A stretch of 45,642 bases of DNA from contig QHWJ01000337.1 of NCBI GenBank assembly GCA_003222535.1, positions 1 to 45,642 on the forward strand. The letters are read 5' to 3'. Below, piece after piece: positions 16,119-23,915 of the stretch (within the stretch, counting starts at the first letter, position 1; each line of letters opens with the position of its first letter). The DNA is from Acidobacteriota bacterium. Lineage in GTDB: Bacteria > Acidobacteriota > Vicinamibacteria > Vicinamibacterales > CAVVIG01. Below the pieces are notes generated by a model. That model was not told where the DNA came from. It searched no databases and saw nothing but the letters and a program-made list of their open reading frames with translations. The translations under genes were made by a program, and so were the position numbers.

Positions 16119-18874
16119 CGACATCCCGCCATGGCGACTTCGCGCTCTATCGACGGCTGGCGCGCCACACGCGCTCGTCATGGCCCTCGATCATCGCGAC
16201 TTTCCTGGTCGGCCTGCTCGCGGCGCCGCTGGCGCTTCTCACACCGCTGCCGCTGAAGATCGCCGTCGACAGCGTCCTGGGCTCTCGCCGGCTGCCACAC
16301 TTTCTCGATGCCCTGGTCCCGGCGGCGGTCACAGGCTCTCCAACCGTCCTGCTCGCGTTCGCGGCGGCGCTCACCATGCTCATCGCGCTCGTGAGCCAGC
16401 TGCAGGCGCTCGCCAGCAAGTATCTCAGCGCCGCCGCCGGCGAACGCCTCGTCCTCGACTTTCGCAACCGGATCTTCCGTCAGCTGCAACGGCTCTCCCT
16501 GTCCTACCACGACTCGGGAGGAACGGCCGACTCGGTGTACCGCATCCAGAACGATGCCCAGGCGATCAGATCCCTTGTGATCGACGGGTTCATCCCCTCG
16601 GTGAGCGCCTTCATCACGCTCGTCTCGATGATCTACGTGATGATCCGGATGGATTGGCAGCTGACACTTCTCGCTCTTGCGATCTCACCGCCGATTCTTC
16701 TCGTGACGCAGGCATATCGCCCGCGCCTGCGCAGCCAGTCCAGAGAAGTGAGGAAGCTCGAGAGCGCGGCGATCGCGGTTGTCCACGAGGTGTTGAGTGC
16801 CCTCCGGGTCGTGAAGGCGTTCACACAGGAGGAGCACGAAAGCGAGCGCTTCATTCGCCGTTCGGACGAAGGAGTGCGCCGCCGGATTCACCTCGCACTC
16901 GCCGAGGGCAACTTCGGCCTCGTCGTGGGATTGGTCACGGCCGCGGGAACCTCTGCCGTGCTCTTCGTCGGCATCGGTCACGTGCGGTCGGGTGTGCTGT
17001 CGCTTGGAAGCCTGCTGCTCGTGATGGGTTACTTGGGAAAGCTCTACGATCCGGTCAAGACCATCAGCCGGAAGGTGGCGACAGTCCAGGGACACCTTGC
17101 CGGCATTGAGCGCTGCTTCGCCGTGCTCGACGAACCAACCGATGTCGAAGAGCGGCCCGGCGCGCAGCCGCTGGTGCGGGCCCGCGGGAACATCGCCTTC
17201 CGGAACGTCTCGTTCAGTTACGGAGAGGATCGTCCCGTTCTGCACGATGTCTCGTTCGACGCCGCAGCCGGCACACGGCTGGGGATCGTGGGCGCGTCCG
17301 GCGCGGGAAAGAGCACCCTGATGAACCTGCTCATGCGCTTCTACGACCCGACAGCCGGTTCTGTCCTGCTCGACGGCGTCGACCTCCGCGATTACAAGCT
17401 GGAGGATCTCCGCCGGCAATTCGCGGTCGTGCTGCAGGATTCGGTGCTCTTCTCCACGAGCATCGCCGAGAACATCGCGTACGGCAACCACGGGGTCGGC
17501 CGCGACGCGATCGTTGCCGCGGCGCAGGCTGCGAACGCCCACGATTTCATCGTCCGGCTCCCGCGCGGCTATGACACACAGGTCGGCGAGCGCGGTGGGC
17601 AGCTTTCGGGCGGCCAGCGCCAGCGCGTCGCCCTTGCCCGCGCTTTCCTGCAGAACAGCCCGATCCTCATCCTGGACGAGCCGACGAGCGCGGTCGACAC
17701 GGAGTCGGAATCGGCGATCCTCGCCGCGATCCGGCGACTGATGCACGGTCGCACCGTGCTGGTCATCACGCATCGCTCGAGCATGTTGGAGGGCTGCGCG
17801 GCCCTCCTTGCGATCGAGAACGGCCGCGTCGTCGCCGACGTCACACGGTCTCTGGTCAGCACCAGCTCCCCGGTTGCGCCGTCCGCCGCGAGCAAGCGAC
17901 CGTCGAACGTGATGAACCACCCGGCCGCTCAAGCCTGGCGGCAACTGTATCCGCGTGCGGAGCCGCTCCAGATTACTCCGCTGCGAGTGCGGAAGCGGAA
18001 GAACAAGATCTATCGCATCGAGATCGCCGGTCGTTCCGCCGTTGTCGCCAAACGCTGTGGGAAGGAGGGCGCGCTGGTCGAGCGCGCGGTCTACGAACGG
18101 GTCCTTCCACGTGCCGCCGTCCCATCGCTCGGCTACCACGGATTTCTCGAGGAGCCGGATGGGGAGCATTGCTGGATCTTCATCGACGAGGCCGTCGGCG
18201 ACAGCTATTCCCGCCTGCTGGCGGGACATCGCGCCGAGGCTGGCCGGTGGCTCGGTTTACTCCACTCCTCCGCGGCGGACGTGGCGATCAATGGGCACCT
18301 ACCCGATGGAGGACCGCGCCGCTACCTCGACATCCTGCAGGCAACCTGCGATTTCATGCAGCAGCACCTGGACAATCCGGTCCTGAGGCCGGACGACGTC
18401 GTGTTGCTCGAAAGGAATCAGGCACACCTCCGCGATATCGCCACGCATTGGGACCGGCTGGAGGCAGTGTGCCACGGCGCACCGAAGACGCTGGTGCACG
18501 GCGACTTCAATGGAAAGAACCTGCGAGTGAGATCCGAGAACGGCCGCACCACTGTGGTCGTGTTCGACTGGGAGGATGCCGGTTGGGGCGTGCCCGCCGT
18601 CGATCTGGCGCAGGCGGTGCTATTCAGCAGGCTCTCGGCCAGTCCGGACATCGCGACCTACTGCTCGACGGTCCGGGAGCGCTGGCCGAACGTGAGTGCC
18701 GAGGCCATGCAGCGGCTCGCGCATTGCGGATCGGCCTTTCGCGCGCTGGCCGCCCTGTCCTGGGAGTCGCCGAACCTGGCGAGTGACTGGGCGCATGCGT
18801 GTGCGACCGACCTGCAAGTGTACGTGACCGAACTGGACGATGCCCTCGAGCGCCTTGGATGGATCAAGCCATGA
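16115..18874 (+). CDS. ABC exporter fused to an APH-fold phosphotransferase
   Basis: 919 residues from the ATG at 16115 (a longer frame upstream belongs to the kinase relic). Residues ~15-325 are a six-helix ABC_membrane domain ('FLVGLLAAPLALLTPLPLKIAVD' region onward). The NBD at ~345-585 has Walker A 'GASGAGKST' (~393), 'LSGGQRQR' (~497), Walker B 'ILILDEPTSA' (~517) and H-loop 'ITHRSS'. After a linker, ~620-915 is an aminoglycoside/choline-kinase-like fold: 'NKIYRIEIAGRSAVVAKRCG' (N-lobe Lys), 'WIFIDEAVGDSYS', catalytic 'VHGDFNGKNL' (~794) and metal-binding Asp in 'VFDWEDAGWG' (~819). Both halves keep their catalytic residues. A lipid-linked or soluble glycoconjugate could be phosphorylated and exported by one protein; this is inference. 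It heads a five-frame overlapping operon. Confidence 0.9.
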   Translation: MTTSRHGDFALYRRLARHTRSSWPSIIATFLVGLLAAPLALLTPLPLKIAVDSVLGSRRLPHFLDALVPAAVTGSPTVLLAFAAALTMLIALVSQLQALASKYLSAAAGERLVLDFRNRIFRQLQRLSLSYHDSGGTADSVYRIQNDAQAIRSLVIDGFIPSVSAFITLVSMIYVMIRMDWQLTLLALAISPPILLVTQAYRPRLRSQSREVRKLESAAIAVVHEVLSALRVVKAFTQEEHESERFIRRSDEGVRRRIHLALAEGNFGLVVGLVTAAGTSAVLFVGIGHVRSGVLSLGSLLLVMGYLGKLYDPVKTISRKVATVQGHLAGIERCFAVLDEPTDVEERPGAQPLVRARGNIAFRNVSFSYGEDRPVLHDVSFDAAAGTRLGIVGASGAGKSTLMNLLMRFYDPTAGSVLLDGVDLRDYKLEDLRRQFAVVLQDSVLFSTSIAENIAYGNHGVGRDAIVAAAQAANAHDFIVRLPRGYDTQVGERGGQLSGGQRQRVALARAFLQNSPILILDEPTSAVDTESESAILAAIRRLMHGRTVLVITHRSSMLEGCAALLAIENGRVVADVTRSLVSTSSPVAPSAASKRPSNVMNHPAAQAWRQLYPRAEPLQITPLRVRKRKNKIYRIEIAGRSAVVAKRCGKEGALVERAVYERVLPRAAVPSLGYHGFLEEPDGEHCWIFIDEAVGDSYSRLLAGHRAEAGRWLGLLHSSAADVAINGHLPDGGPRRYLDILQATCDFMQQHLDNPVLRPDDVVLLERNQAHLRDIATHWDRLEAVCHGAPKTLVHGDFNGKNLRVRSENGRTTVVVFDWEDAGWGVPAVDLAQAVLFSRLSASPDIATYCSTVRERWPNVSAEAMQRLAHCGSAFRALAALSWESPNLASDWAHACATDLQVYVTELDDALERLGWIKP

Positions 18875-19077
18875 CAACAACGGTCTGCCTGGTGCCGGCG
18901 CCGACCATCGGCTACCCGCGCGGAGGCGGGCACTTCCGGGAGTACTTGAACCGGGCTCTGGCGCTGCGCGCTATCGGATGCCGAGTGATCTGGCTGCAGG
19001 GAGTAGTGGCCCACTGGTGGGGAGGGACGTTCGAAGCAGGTGAGAGCCGGAGGCGGTTGGTGAGTGATGGCGATTGA
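18871..19077 (+). pseudogene. N-terminal fragment of a glycosyltransferase
   Basis: 68 residues. The ATG overlaps the ABC-kinase stop (ATGA at 18871-18874) and the end overlaps the next kinase start. 'TIGYPRGGGHFREYLNRALA' and 'GCRVIWLQG' match the first 45 residues of the glycosyltransferase at 20822 ('NFPEGGGHFWVYMQYVQG', 'GCDVYWLEQ'). The GGGHF nucleotide/substrate loop is conserved but the acceptor domain and the entire second Rossmann domain are missing. It is probably a truncated paralogue whose coupling to both neighbours survives. A role as a small regulatory or decoy subunit cannot be excluded. Confidence 0.6.
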
Positions 19078-20134
19078 GATGGGCGAAACGGTTGACGCAT
19101 ACGAGCGGATCGAACGGTCGCTCGAGGAGCGGCGGGAACCGGGCGCGACGGAGCTGCGCGATCTCGTGCGGCGTCTGCTCAATGGCGCCGCAGGGTCCGC
19201 ACAGACGCTCGACCTCGAGCGCCTGAAAGCGGGAGTGTACCGGCTGCGAATCGGCGGCGGTCCCGTCCGAACGCTCGTGCTGAAATGTCTGAAGCCGGCG
19301 ATTGCGCAAACGGACCGTCTCGTTGCGGAGCGGTGGTTGCCGGCGCTCGGTCTCGGCGACCGCTGTCCGCGGCTCTTGGCAGGCGGAGCGCAGCGTGACG
19401 GATGCTGGGTCTGGCACGCATATGAGGACGCAGGCGATGACACGCTCGGGCGGCGACACGAGCCGTTACACCTGAACGCAGCCGTTACGCTGATCGCCGA
19501 GCTCCACACGCGCGCCGCGACGCACCCGCTCATGCCCGAGATCCGCTGGCGCGCTCGGGACTACGGCGTGCACTTCTTCACATCGAACCTGCGCGATGCC
19601 ATCGGCGCGCTCGAAGCGCTGGCCGCCCTTCGCCGCCCCGTGCCGCCCGAGTGCGCTCAGGCCCGCGCGCGCGTGCTGGAGCGCTTGTACGAGCTTCGCG
19701 AAGATGCTCCCCGACGCGTCCAGGTCATGGAGCAGGCCGGAGGACCGGATACGCTCCTGCACGGCGATCTCTGGCCGAAAAACGTTGTCGTGACCAGGGC
19801 AGGCGTGGGCGTGTGGGCTCAGCTCATCGACTGGGATCACGTCGGCGCGGGGCCGTTCAGCTACGACTTGTCGACACTCCTCTATCGCTCCTCACCCGAG
19901 GAGCGGCCGTGGATCGTGCAGCGGTATCGCGAGGCCGTGGCGCGTGCGGGCTGGCATCTTCCGGAGGTTGGAGAGCTGAACCTGCTGCTGCATACGGCCG
20001 AAACAGCGCGCCATGCGCATTGCATCCTCTTCGTTGCCCTCGCGCTCCTGCACGATGACGCCGAGTGGGCCCCGCAAGAGCTCGTGTATTGGGACCTTTA
20101 CTTCGCGGCGCTCCGCCCGCCGCTGGAGGAATGA
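19067..20134 (+). CDS. APH-family phosphotransferase (small-molecule kinase)
   Basis: 355 residues from the ATG at 19067; an in-frame GTG directly before it (19064) is an alternative, and GGAGG stands 13 bases upstream. The fold is aminoglycoside/choline-kinase-like: N-lobe 'VYRLRIGGG' and 'RTLVLKCLKP' (ATP Lys), hinge 'CWVWHAYEDAGDDTLGRR', the helix 'LIAELHTRAATHP', catalytic loop 'LLHGDLWPKNVVV' (Asp234) and metal Asp255 in 'LIDWDHVGAGPFSYDLSTLL'. All key residues are present. Given deacetylase and glycosyltransferase neighbours, phosphorylation of a sugar or aminosugar is more likely than antibiotic resistance, which is inference. The gene overlaps the glycosyltransferase fragment and is 7 bp from the deacetylase gene. 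Confidence 0.88.
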   Translation: MAIEMGETVDAYERIERSLEERREPGATELRDLVRRLLNGAAGSAQTLDLERLKAGVYRLRIGGGPVRTLVLKCLKPAIAQTDRLVAERWLPALGLGDRCPRLLAGGAQRDGCWVWHAYEDAGDDTLGRRHEPLHLNAAVTLIAELHTRAATHPLMPEIRWRARDYGVHFFTSNLRDAIGALEALAALRRPVPPECAQARARVLERLYELREDAPRRVQVMEQAGGPDTLLHGDLWPKNVVVTRAGVGVWAQLIDWDHVGAGPFSYDLSTLLYRSSPEERPWIVQRYREAVARAGWHLPEVGELNLLLHTAETARHAHCILFVALALLHDDAEWAPQELVYWDLYFAALRPPLEE

Positions 20135-20141
20135 GGCTCCC

Positions 20142-20825
20142 ATGAAGTGGCTCATCGTCACCGCCGACGACTTCGGCATCACGAGCGGAATCAATCGCGG
20201 CATCATCCAGGCGCATCGCGAGGGCATCCTCACGAGCACGAGCCTCATGGTGGACAGGCCGGCCTGCGAGCAGGCGGCCGCGCTCGGGCGTGCGTGCGGG
20301 ACGTTGAGCGTCGGACTCCATCTCGAGCTGGACCCCGGGAAGCCTGAACGCATTCACGAGGAGATCGAGCGCCAGCTTGGGCGCTTCTTCCAGCTCGCCG
20401 GCGCTAGGCCCACCCACGTGGATTCTCACCATGACGTGCATTACGACCCGCGCGTCCTGCCTCACGTGCTCGCGTGGTCGGAGCGGATCGGTGCGCCCGT
20501 GCGCGGTTACTCGAGGGCCCGCCACTTCTCGAAGTTCTACGGTCAATGGGGCGGCGAAGCGCATCTCGAACAGGTCGGCGTCGAGAGCCTTCTTCGGATG
20601 TTCGACCGAGAGGTCCGCGATGGGGTGACCGAGTTGACCTGTCATCCCGGCTACGTCGAACCAGGATTTCCTTCGAGCTACGCCACGGAGCGGGAGGAGG
20701 AGCTGCGAACGCTCTGTGACGACCGCGTGCACCAGGCTGTTCTCGAAAAAGAGATTTGCCTCATCGGCTTCCGCGACTTGTCCGCGCTCGCGACAGGCAT
20801 CTCCGTGGCTGAGGGAGCGAGATGA
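20142..20825 (+). CDS. ChbG/YdjC-type carbohydrate deacetylase
   Basis: 227 residues; ATG at 20142, GAGG five bases upstream. The family signatures appear in order: 'IVTADDFGITSGINRGI' with the metal-binding Asp pair, 'SVGLHLELDPG' (His), 'PTHVDSHHDVHYDPRV' (Asp/His/His) and 'ELTCHPGYVEPG' (His). Members are metal-dependent deacetylases of N-acetylated sugars: ChbG acts on chitobiose, HpnK on hopanoids. The protein is cytoplasmic, with no signal. The likely role here is to free an amino group on a glycan intermediate before phosphorylation or glycosylation. It is coupled to the downstream glycosyltransferase by an ATGA overlap at 20822-20825. Confidence 0.92.
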   Translation: MKWLIVTADDFGITSGINRGIIQAHREGILTSTSLMVDRPACEQAAALGRACGTLSVGLHLELDPGKPERIHEEIERQLGRFFQLAGARPTHVDSHHDVHYDPRVLPHVLAWSERIGAPVRGYSRARHFSKFYGQWGGEAHLEQVGVESLLRMFDREVRDGVTELTCHPGYVEPGFPSSYATEREEELRTLCDDRVHQAVLEKEICLIGFRDLSALATGISVAEGAR

Positions 20826-22045
20826 TCACCGCGGTGATCTCGGTGTACAAGGTCGCCAACTTCCCGGAGGGTGGCGGCCACTTCTGGGTATACATGCAGT
20901 ATGTGCAGGGGCTGCTGCGCCTCGGGTGCGACGTCTACTGGCTCGAGCAGATCATGCCCACTCCGGATCCAGAGGGGGAGACACGCAAGCTCGCGACGTT
21001 CATCGAGCGCATGAAGCGGTTCGGGCTCGAGGGGAAGACGCTGCTCTACGCGATCGACCGCGGGCGGGAAGGAGACGCCGGTTCATTCCGCTTCTTTGGA
21101 TGCACGTCGCCCGAGGCCGAGGCGGTACTGCGGCGGGCGGACCTGTTGCTGAACTTTCACTACGCGATCGACCCTCGCCTGCTCACCTCCGCCCGGCGCA
21201 CGGCGCTCGTCGACATCGACCCGGGGCTGCTCCAGTTCTGGATGAGCACAGGACAGCTCGCCGTTCCGCCGCACGATCATTACCTCACCACCGGTGAGAC
21301 CGTCGGGACGCCGGACGCCCGCTTCTCCGATTGCGGCTTGCCCTGGATCCACATCCGGCCGCCGGTGTGTCTCGACCTGTGGCCGTTCATGGCCGATCCG
21401 CCGTCGGAGGCGTTTACGACCGTCTCCAGCTGGATGACCAGCGACTTCCTGAAAGTGACCGAGAACGGAAAGACGTTCCTGCGCGAGAACACGAAGCGGA
21501 TCGCGTTTCTCCGGTTTCTCGATCTCCCTCGCCACACGCGCCAGCCGCTCGAGCTCGCGTTGTACCTGGTCGACAGGGATGCGAAAGAGAGGGCGCGCGT
21601 CGAAGGTCACGGGTGGCGGGTACGTCATTCGCGAGAGGTCGCGGGCAGTCCCGAGGCGTACAGGTCGTACATTCAGCGGTCGCGCGGCGAGTTCAGTTGC
21701 GCCAAGCCCTCGTGTAGCGGTTTTCAAAACGCGTGGATCAGCGACCGGACGCTGTGCTACCTGGCCAGCGGCAGGCCCGCCGTCGTGCAGCATACGGGTC
21801 CGAGCGCCTTTCTGCCCGACGGGGAAGGCCTGTTTCGCTTCACGACTCTGGAGGAGGCCGCCGATGGACTGGAGAGGGTCAACGCCGATTACGAGCGGCA
21901 TTGCCGCGCCGGCCGGGAGATCGCGGAAGCCTTCTTCGACGCCGAGCAGGTCGTGGCCAGAATCCTGAACGAAACGCTCCGTTCGAATCCGCGGAGTATG
22001 AACGACCCGGTGCCACGATCGCAGAACGAGGCGACCGGCGTCTGA
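20822..22045 (+). CDS. GT-B glycosyltransferase, CgeB/YkvP-like
   Basis: 407 residues, ATG overlapping the deacetylase stop. The N-terminal Rossmann domain starts 'VISVYKVANFPEGGGHFWVY' and contains 'LLNFHYAIDPRLL' and 'TALVDIDPGLLQFW'. The C-terminal domain has 'GEFSCAKPSCSGFQNAWISD' followed by 'RTLCYLASGRPAVVQHTG' and 'GLFRFTTLEEA', the typical Glyco_trans_1_2/CgeB pattern in which the donor nucleotide is bound by the loop before 'YLASGRP'. The donor and acceptor cannot be read. It is the last gene of the coupled forward operon. A truncated homologue of its N-terminus occurs at 18871. Confidence 0.85.
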   Translation: MITAVISVYKVANFPEGGGHFWVYMQYVQGLLRLGCDVYWLEQIMPTPDPEGETRKLATFIERMKRFGLEGKTLLYAIDRGREGDAGSFRFFGCTSPEAEAVLRRADLLLNFHYAIDPRLLTSARRTALVDIDPGLLQFWMSTGQLAVPPHDHYLTTGETVGTPDARFSDCGLPWIHIRPPVCLDLWPFMADPPSEAFTTVSSWMTSDFLKVTENGKTFLRENTKRIAFLRFLDLPRHTRQPLELALYLVDRDAKERARVEGHGWRVRHSREVAGSPEAYRSYIQRSRGEFSCAKPSCSGFQNAWISDRTLCYLASGRPAVVQHTGPSAFLPDGEGLFRFTTLEEAADGLERVNADYERHCRAGREIAEAFFDAEQVVARILNETLRSNPRSMNDPVPRSQNEATGV

Positions 22046-22140
22046 AGCGATCGCGCGGTGATCGTGCCAACGCGCCGGTGACTTTGAGTGTCGAGCGCCT
22101 CGACGGTCGCTTCTGTACGATCTCGAGAAGCGGAGATCTG

Positions 22141-23496
22141 CTACCCGCGAATGGAATCGGGCGATGGATGGACCGAAGGCGCATGGCCGGCTAAAGCCGC
22201 ACGGACGACGAGCGTGCCACCCCGGTTGCTATTCTTCATCTCATATAAGCCGCGGTCGGCTGCCTGAAGGAGGCGGTCGACGCGTTCGCCGTCCCGCGGG
22301 TACACCGCTACACCTGCACTCGCTGAGAGGGACGGCACCTCGGCCTCAACAGCCAATTGCTCGCAGACGCGCTGCGCGACGCCGCGCGCTGCTTGTGTTT
22401 CAGTTTCGACGAGGATCATGCCAAACTCGTCCCCACCGAACCGGGCGGCCGTATCGATGGATCGACAACTGGCCCGGAGGATGTCGGCGAGGCGGCAGAG
22501 AGCCCGGTTGCCCACCAGATGGCCGTGACGATCGTTGATGCTCTTCAGATCATCAAGGTCGAGCATGACCACGGCAAACGGCCGGTTGGTGCGCTGGGAC
22601 CGCTGCACCTCCTCGTCCAGCACTTCGATAAAGCGACGATGGTTGGCCAACCCCGTCAATGAGTCGCTCACCGCCAGGCGCCGCAGATCCTCTTCGACCT
22701 GCCGGTGTTGTTTCACGAGCGCCGCGACGGCCAGGGTCATCACCGACATGAGTCCGGTGAACGCCTGCAACAAGAGGATGGACTGATGCGGCGATTGCCG
22801 GATGAAGGGCCCGAAACCGTAGAGCGTGCCCCAGATGGCGATCCCCGACAACAGCATGGTGGCCGCGGTCGACGGAATGAGACCGCCGAACACGCCGAGG
22901 CCGATCAGCATCAGCCCCAGGAACAAGACCGCGGGTTCTGAGATCCGGCCCGTCCAGAGTCTCACGGGCCGTGTGCTCCAGAGGACGAGCGGCGGGGCCA
23001 CGACCAGGATTCCGATCATGTCTCCCATCCACCATTCCGACCAGATGGCTCCGTACTGCGACCAGTCCGCGAAGCCACTCAAGGCAAGGCAGGTGACACC
23101 GATTGTGGCGCTGACCACGGTGCTGCTCATGCCCGCGAGAATCGCGAATCGAAAAATGTTCTCTTCGCGATCGAAGACCTCGCCACCGTGGGCGAAGCGG
23201 TTGACCAGATATGCGCCGACGGCCGCTTCCAGAGTGTTGCCCGTCGCGATGCCCAGGGAGGTTGCAGCGTTGCCGGCCGTCGTCAGGTTCACCATGAATG
23301 CGGCGACGAGGATCACGGGCCATACGCGATACCCGATGACCAGAAACGCCGCCAGCGCGATGCCGGCGGGCGGCCACACCACCGTCGCGCTGGGATTGAC
23401 GTTCGCCAGCCTGAGCCCAAGCTTGCCGCCGACCACGTACGCGGCGGCAACGGCCACGACGGCCGCCAGGGTCTTGAAGGATCGTGACTGAAACAT
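22141..23496 (-). CDS. MASE1-GGDEF diguanylate cyclase
   Basis: 451 residues. Residues ~10-262 are a MASE1 membrane sensor of about eight helices ('NPSATVVWPPAGIALAAFLV', 'WWMGDMIGILVVAPPLVLW'). A short linker ('HRQVEEDLRRLAVSDSLTGL') leads into a GGDEF domain with 'VVMLDLDDLKSINDRHGH' (metal/phosphate site) and an intact active site 'GGDEF' (354-358). The inhibitory I-site RSID (345-348) is also intact. It should make cyclic di-GMP from two GTP and be product-inhibited. The gene is convergent with the glycan operon (95 bp apart), so a role in controlling surface polysaccharide is attractive but unproven. Confidence 0.95.
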   Translation of the reverse strand: MFQSRSFKTLAAVVAVAAAYVVGGKLGLRLANVNPSATVVWPPAGIALAAFLVIGYRVWPVILVAAFMVNLTTAGNAATSLGIATGNTLEAAVGAYLVNRFAHGGEVFDREENIFRFAILAGMSSTVVSATIGVTCLALSGFADWSQYGAIWSEWWMGDMIGILVVAPPLVLWSTRPVRLWTGRISEPAVLFLGLMLIGLGVFGGLIPSTAATMLLSGIAIWGTLYGFGPFIRQSPHQSILLLQAFTGLMSVMTLAVAALVKQHRQVEEDLRRLAVSDSLTGLANHRRFIEVLDEEVQRSQRTNRPFAVVMLDLDDLKSINDRHGHLVGNRALCRLADILRASCRSIDTAARFGGDEFGMILVETETQAARGVAQRVCEQLAVEAEVPSLSASAGVAVYPRDGERVDRLLQAADRGLYEMKNSNRGGTLVVRAALAGHAPSVHPSPDSIRG

Positions 23497-23593
23497 CCCG
23501 GAATCTCCGTCGCGAACTCGGGGAAGTCGGAGACTGAGGCGAGATTTTACGTCGACTAGAGGGCGATTGAGCCTGTGAAAGAATAAGAATCCC

Positions 23594-23788
23594 GGTAGTG
23601 TCCGCCTTTAGCCGTTCACGCGACACCGCCGCACGGCATTCGACCAGAAACGCCCGCCAGCTCGGCCGTATGCCCAGAGCAGGCGGGCGTTTCCAGGAGG
23701 CCGACTCTGTCGGGTCCGGCTGACCGCCGTCGCCACGGCTATGGCGGTCCGCCGAAGCTTCACGCGAAGGCTGAAGCCGGACACTACC
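23594..23788. repeat. 195-bp MITE-like repeat with terminal inverted repeats
   Basis: The left end GGTAGTGTCCGCCTTTAGCC (23594-23613) and the right end, read in reverse complement (GGTAGTGTCCGGCTTCAGCC, 23769-23788), form ~20-bp imperfect terminal inverted repeats. Inside is a perfect 12-bp stem, GAAACGCCCGCC (23647-23658) with GGCGGGCGTTTC (23682-23693). No ORF of note lies inside and no clear target duplication flanks it. A related core (GGCGG-CCGCCGAAGC) recurs at 44201-44216 and a short relic at 9788. It fills most of the 420-bp gap between two reverse-strand genes, where nothing else is seen. Confidence 0.7.
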
Positions 23789-23915
23789 AGATTGAGGGTT
23801 TTTTCACACGCTCTATTTGTCCGCCGGTGCGCCACGAAAGGGTCAAGCCCAATCCCTGACCGTCGCCTCGCTCCTCGTCTTCATCGACGCCGGCTGCCAT
23901 TCGCAGACGAACAGC

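Noticed and set aside
19067-20134. Aminoglycoside resistance gene
   Set aside because: The APH fold is shared by many sugar, choline and homoserine kinases. The operon with deacetylase and glycosyltransferase makes a biosynthetic kinase more likely.
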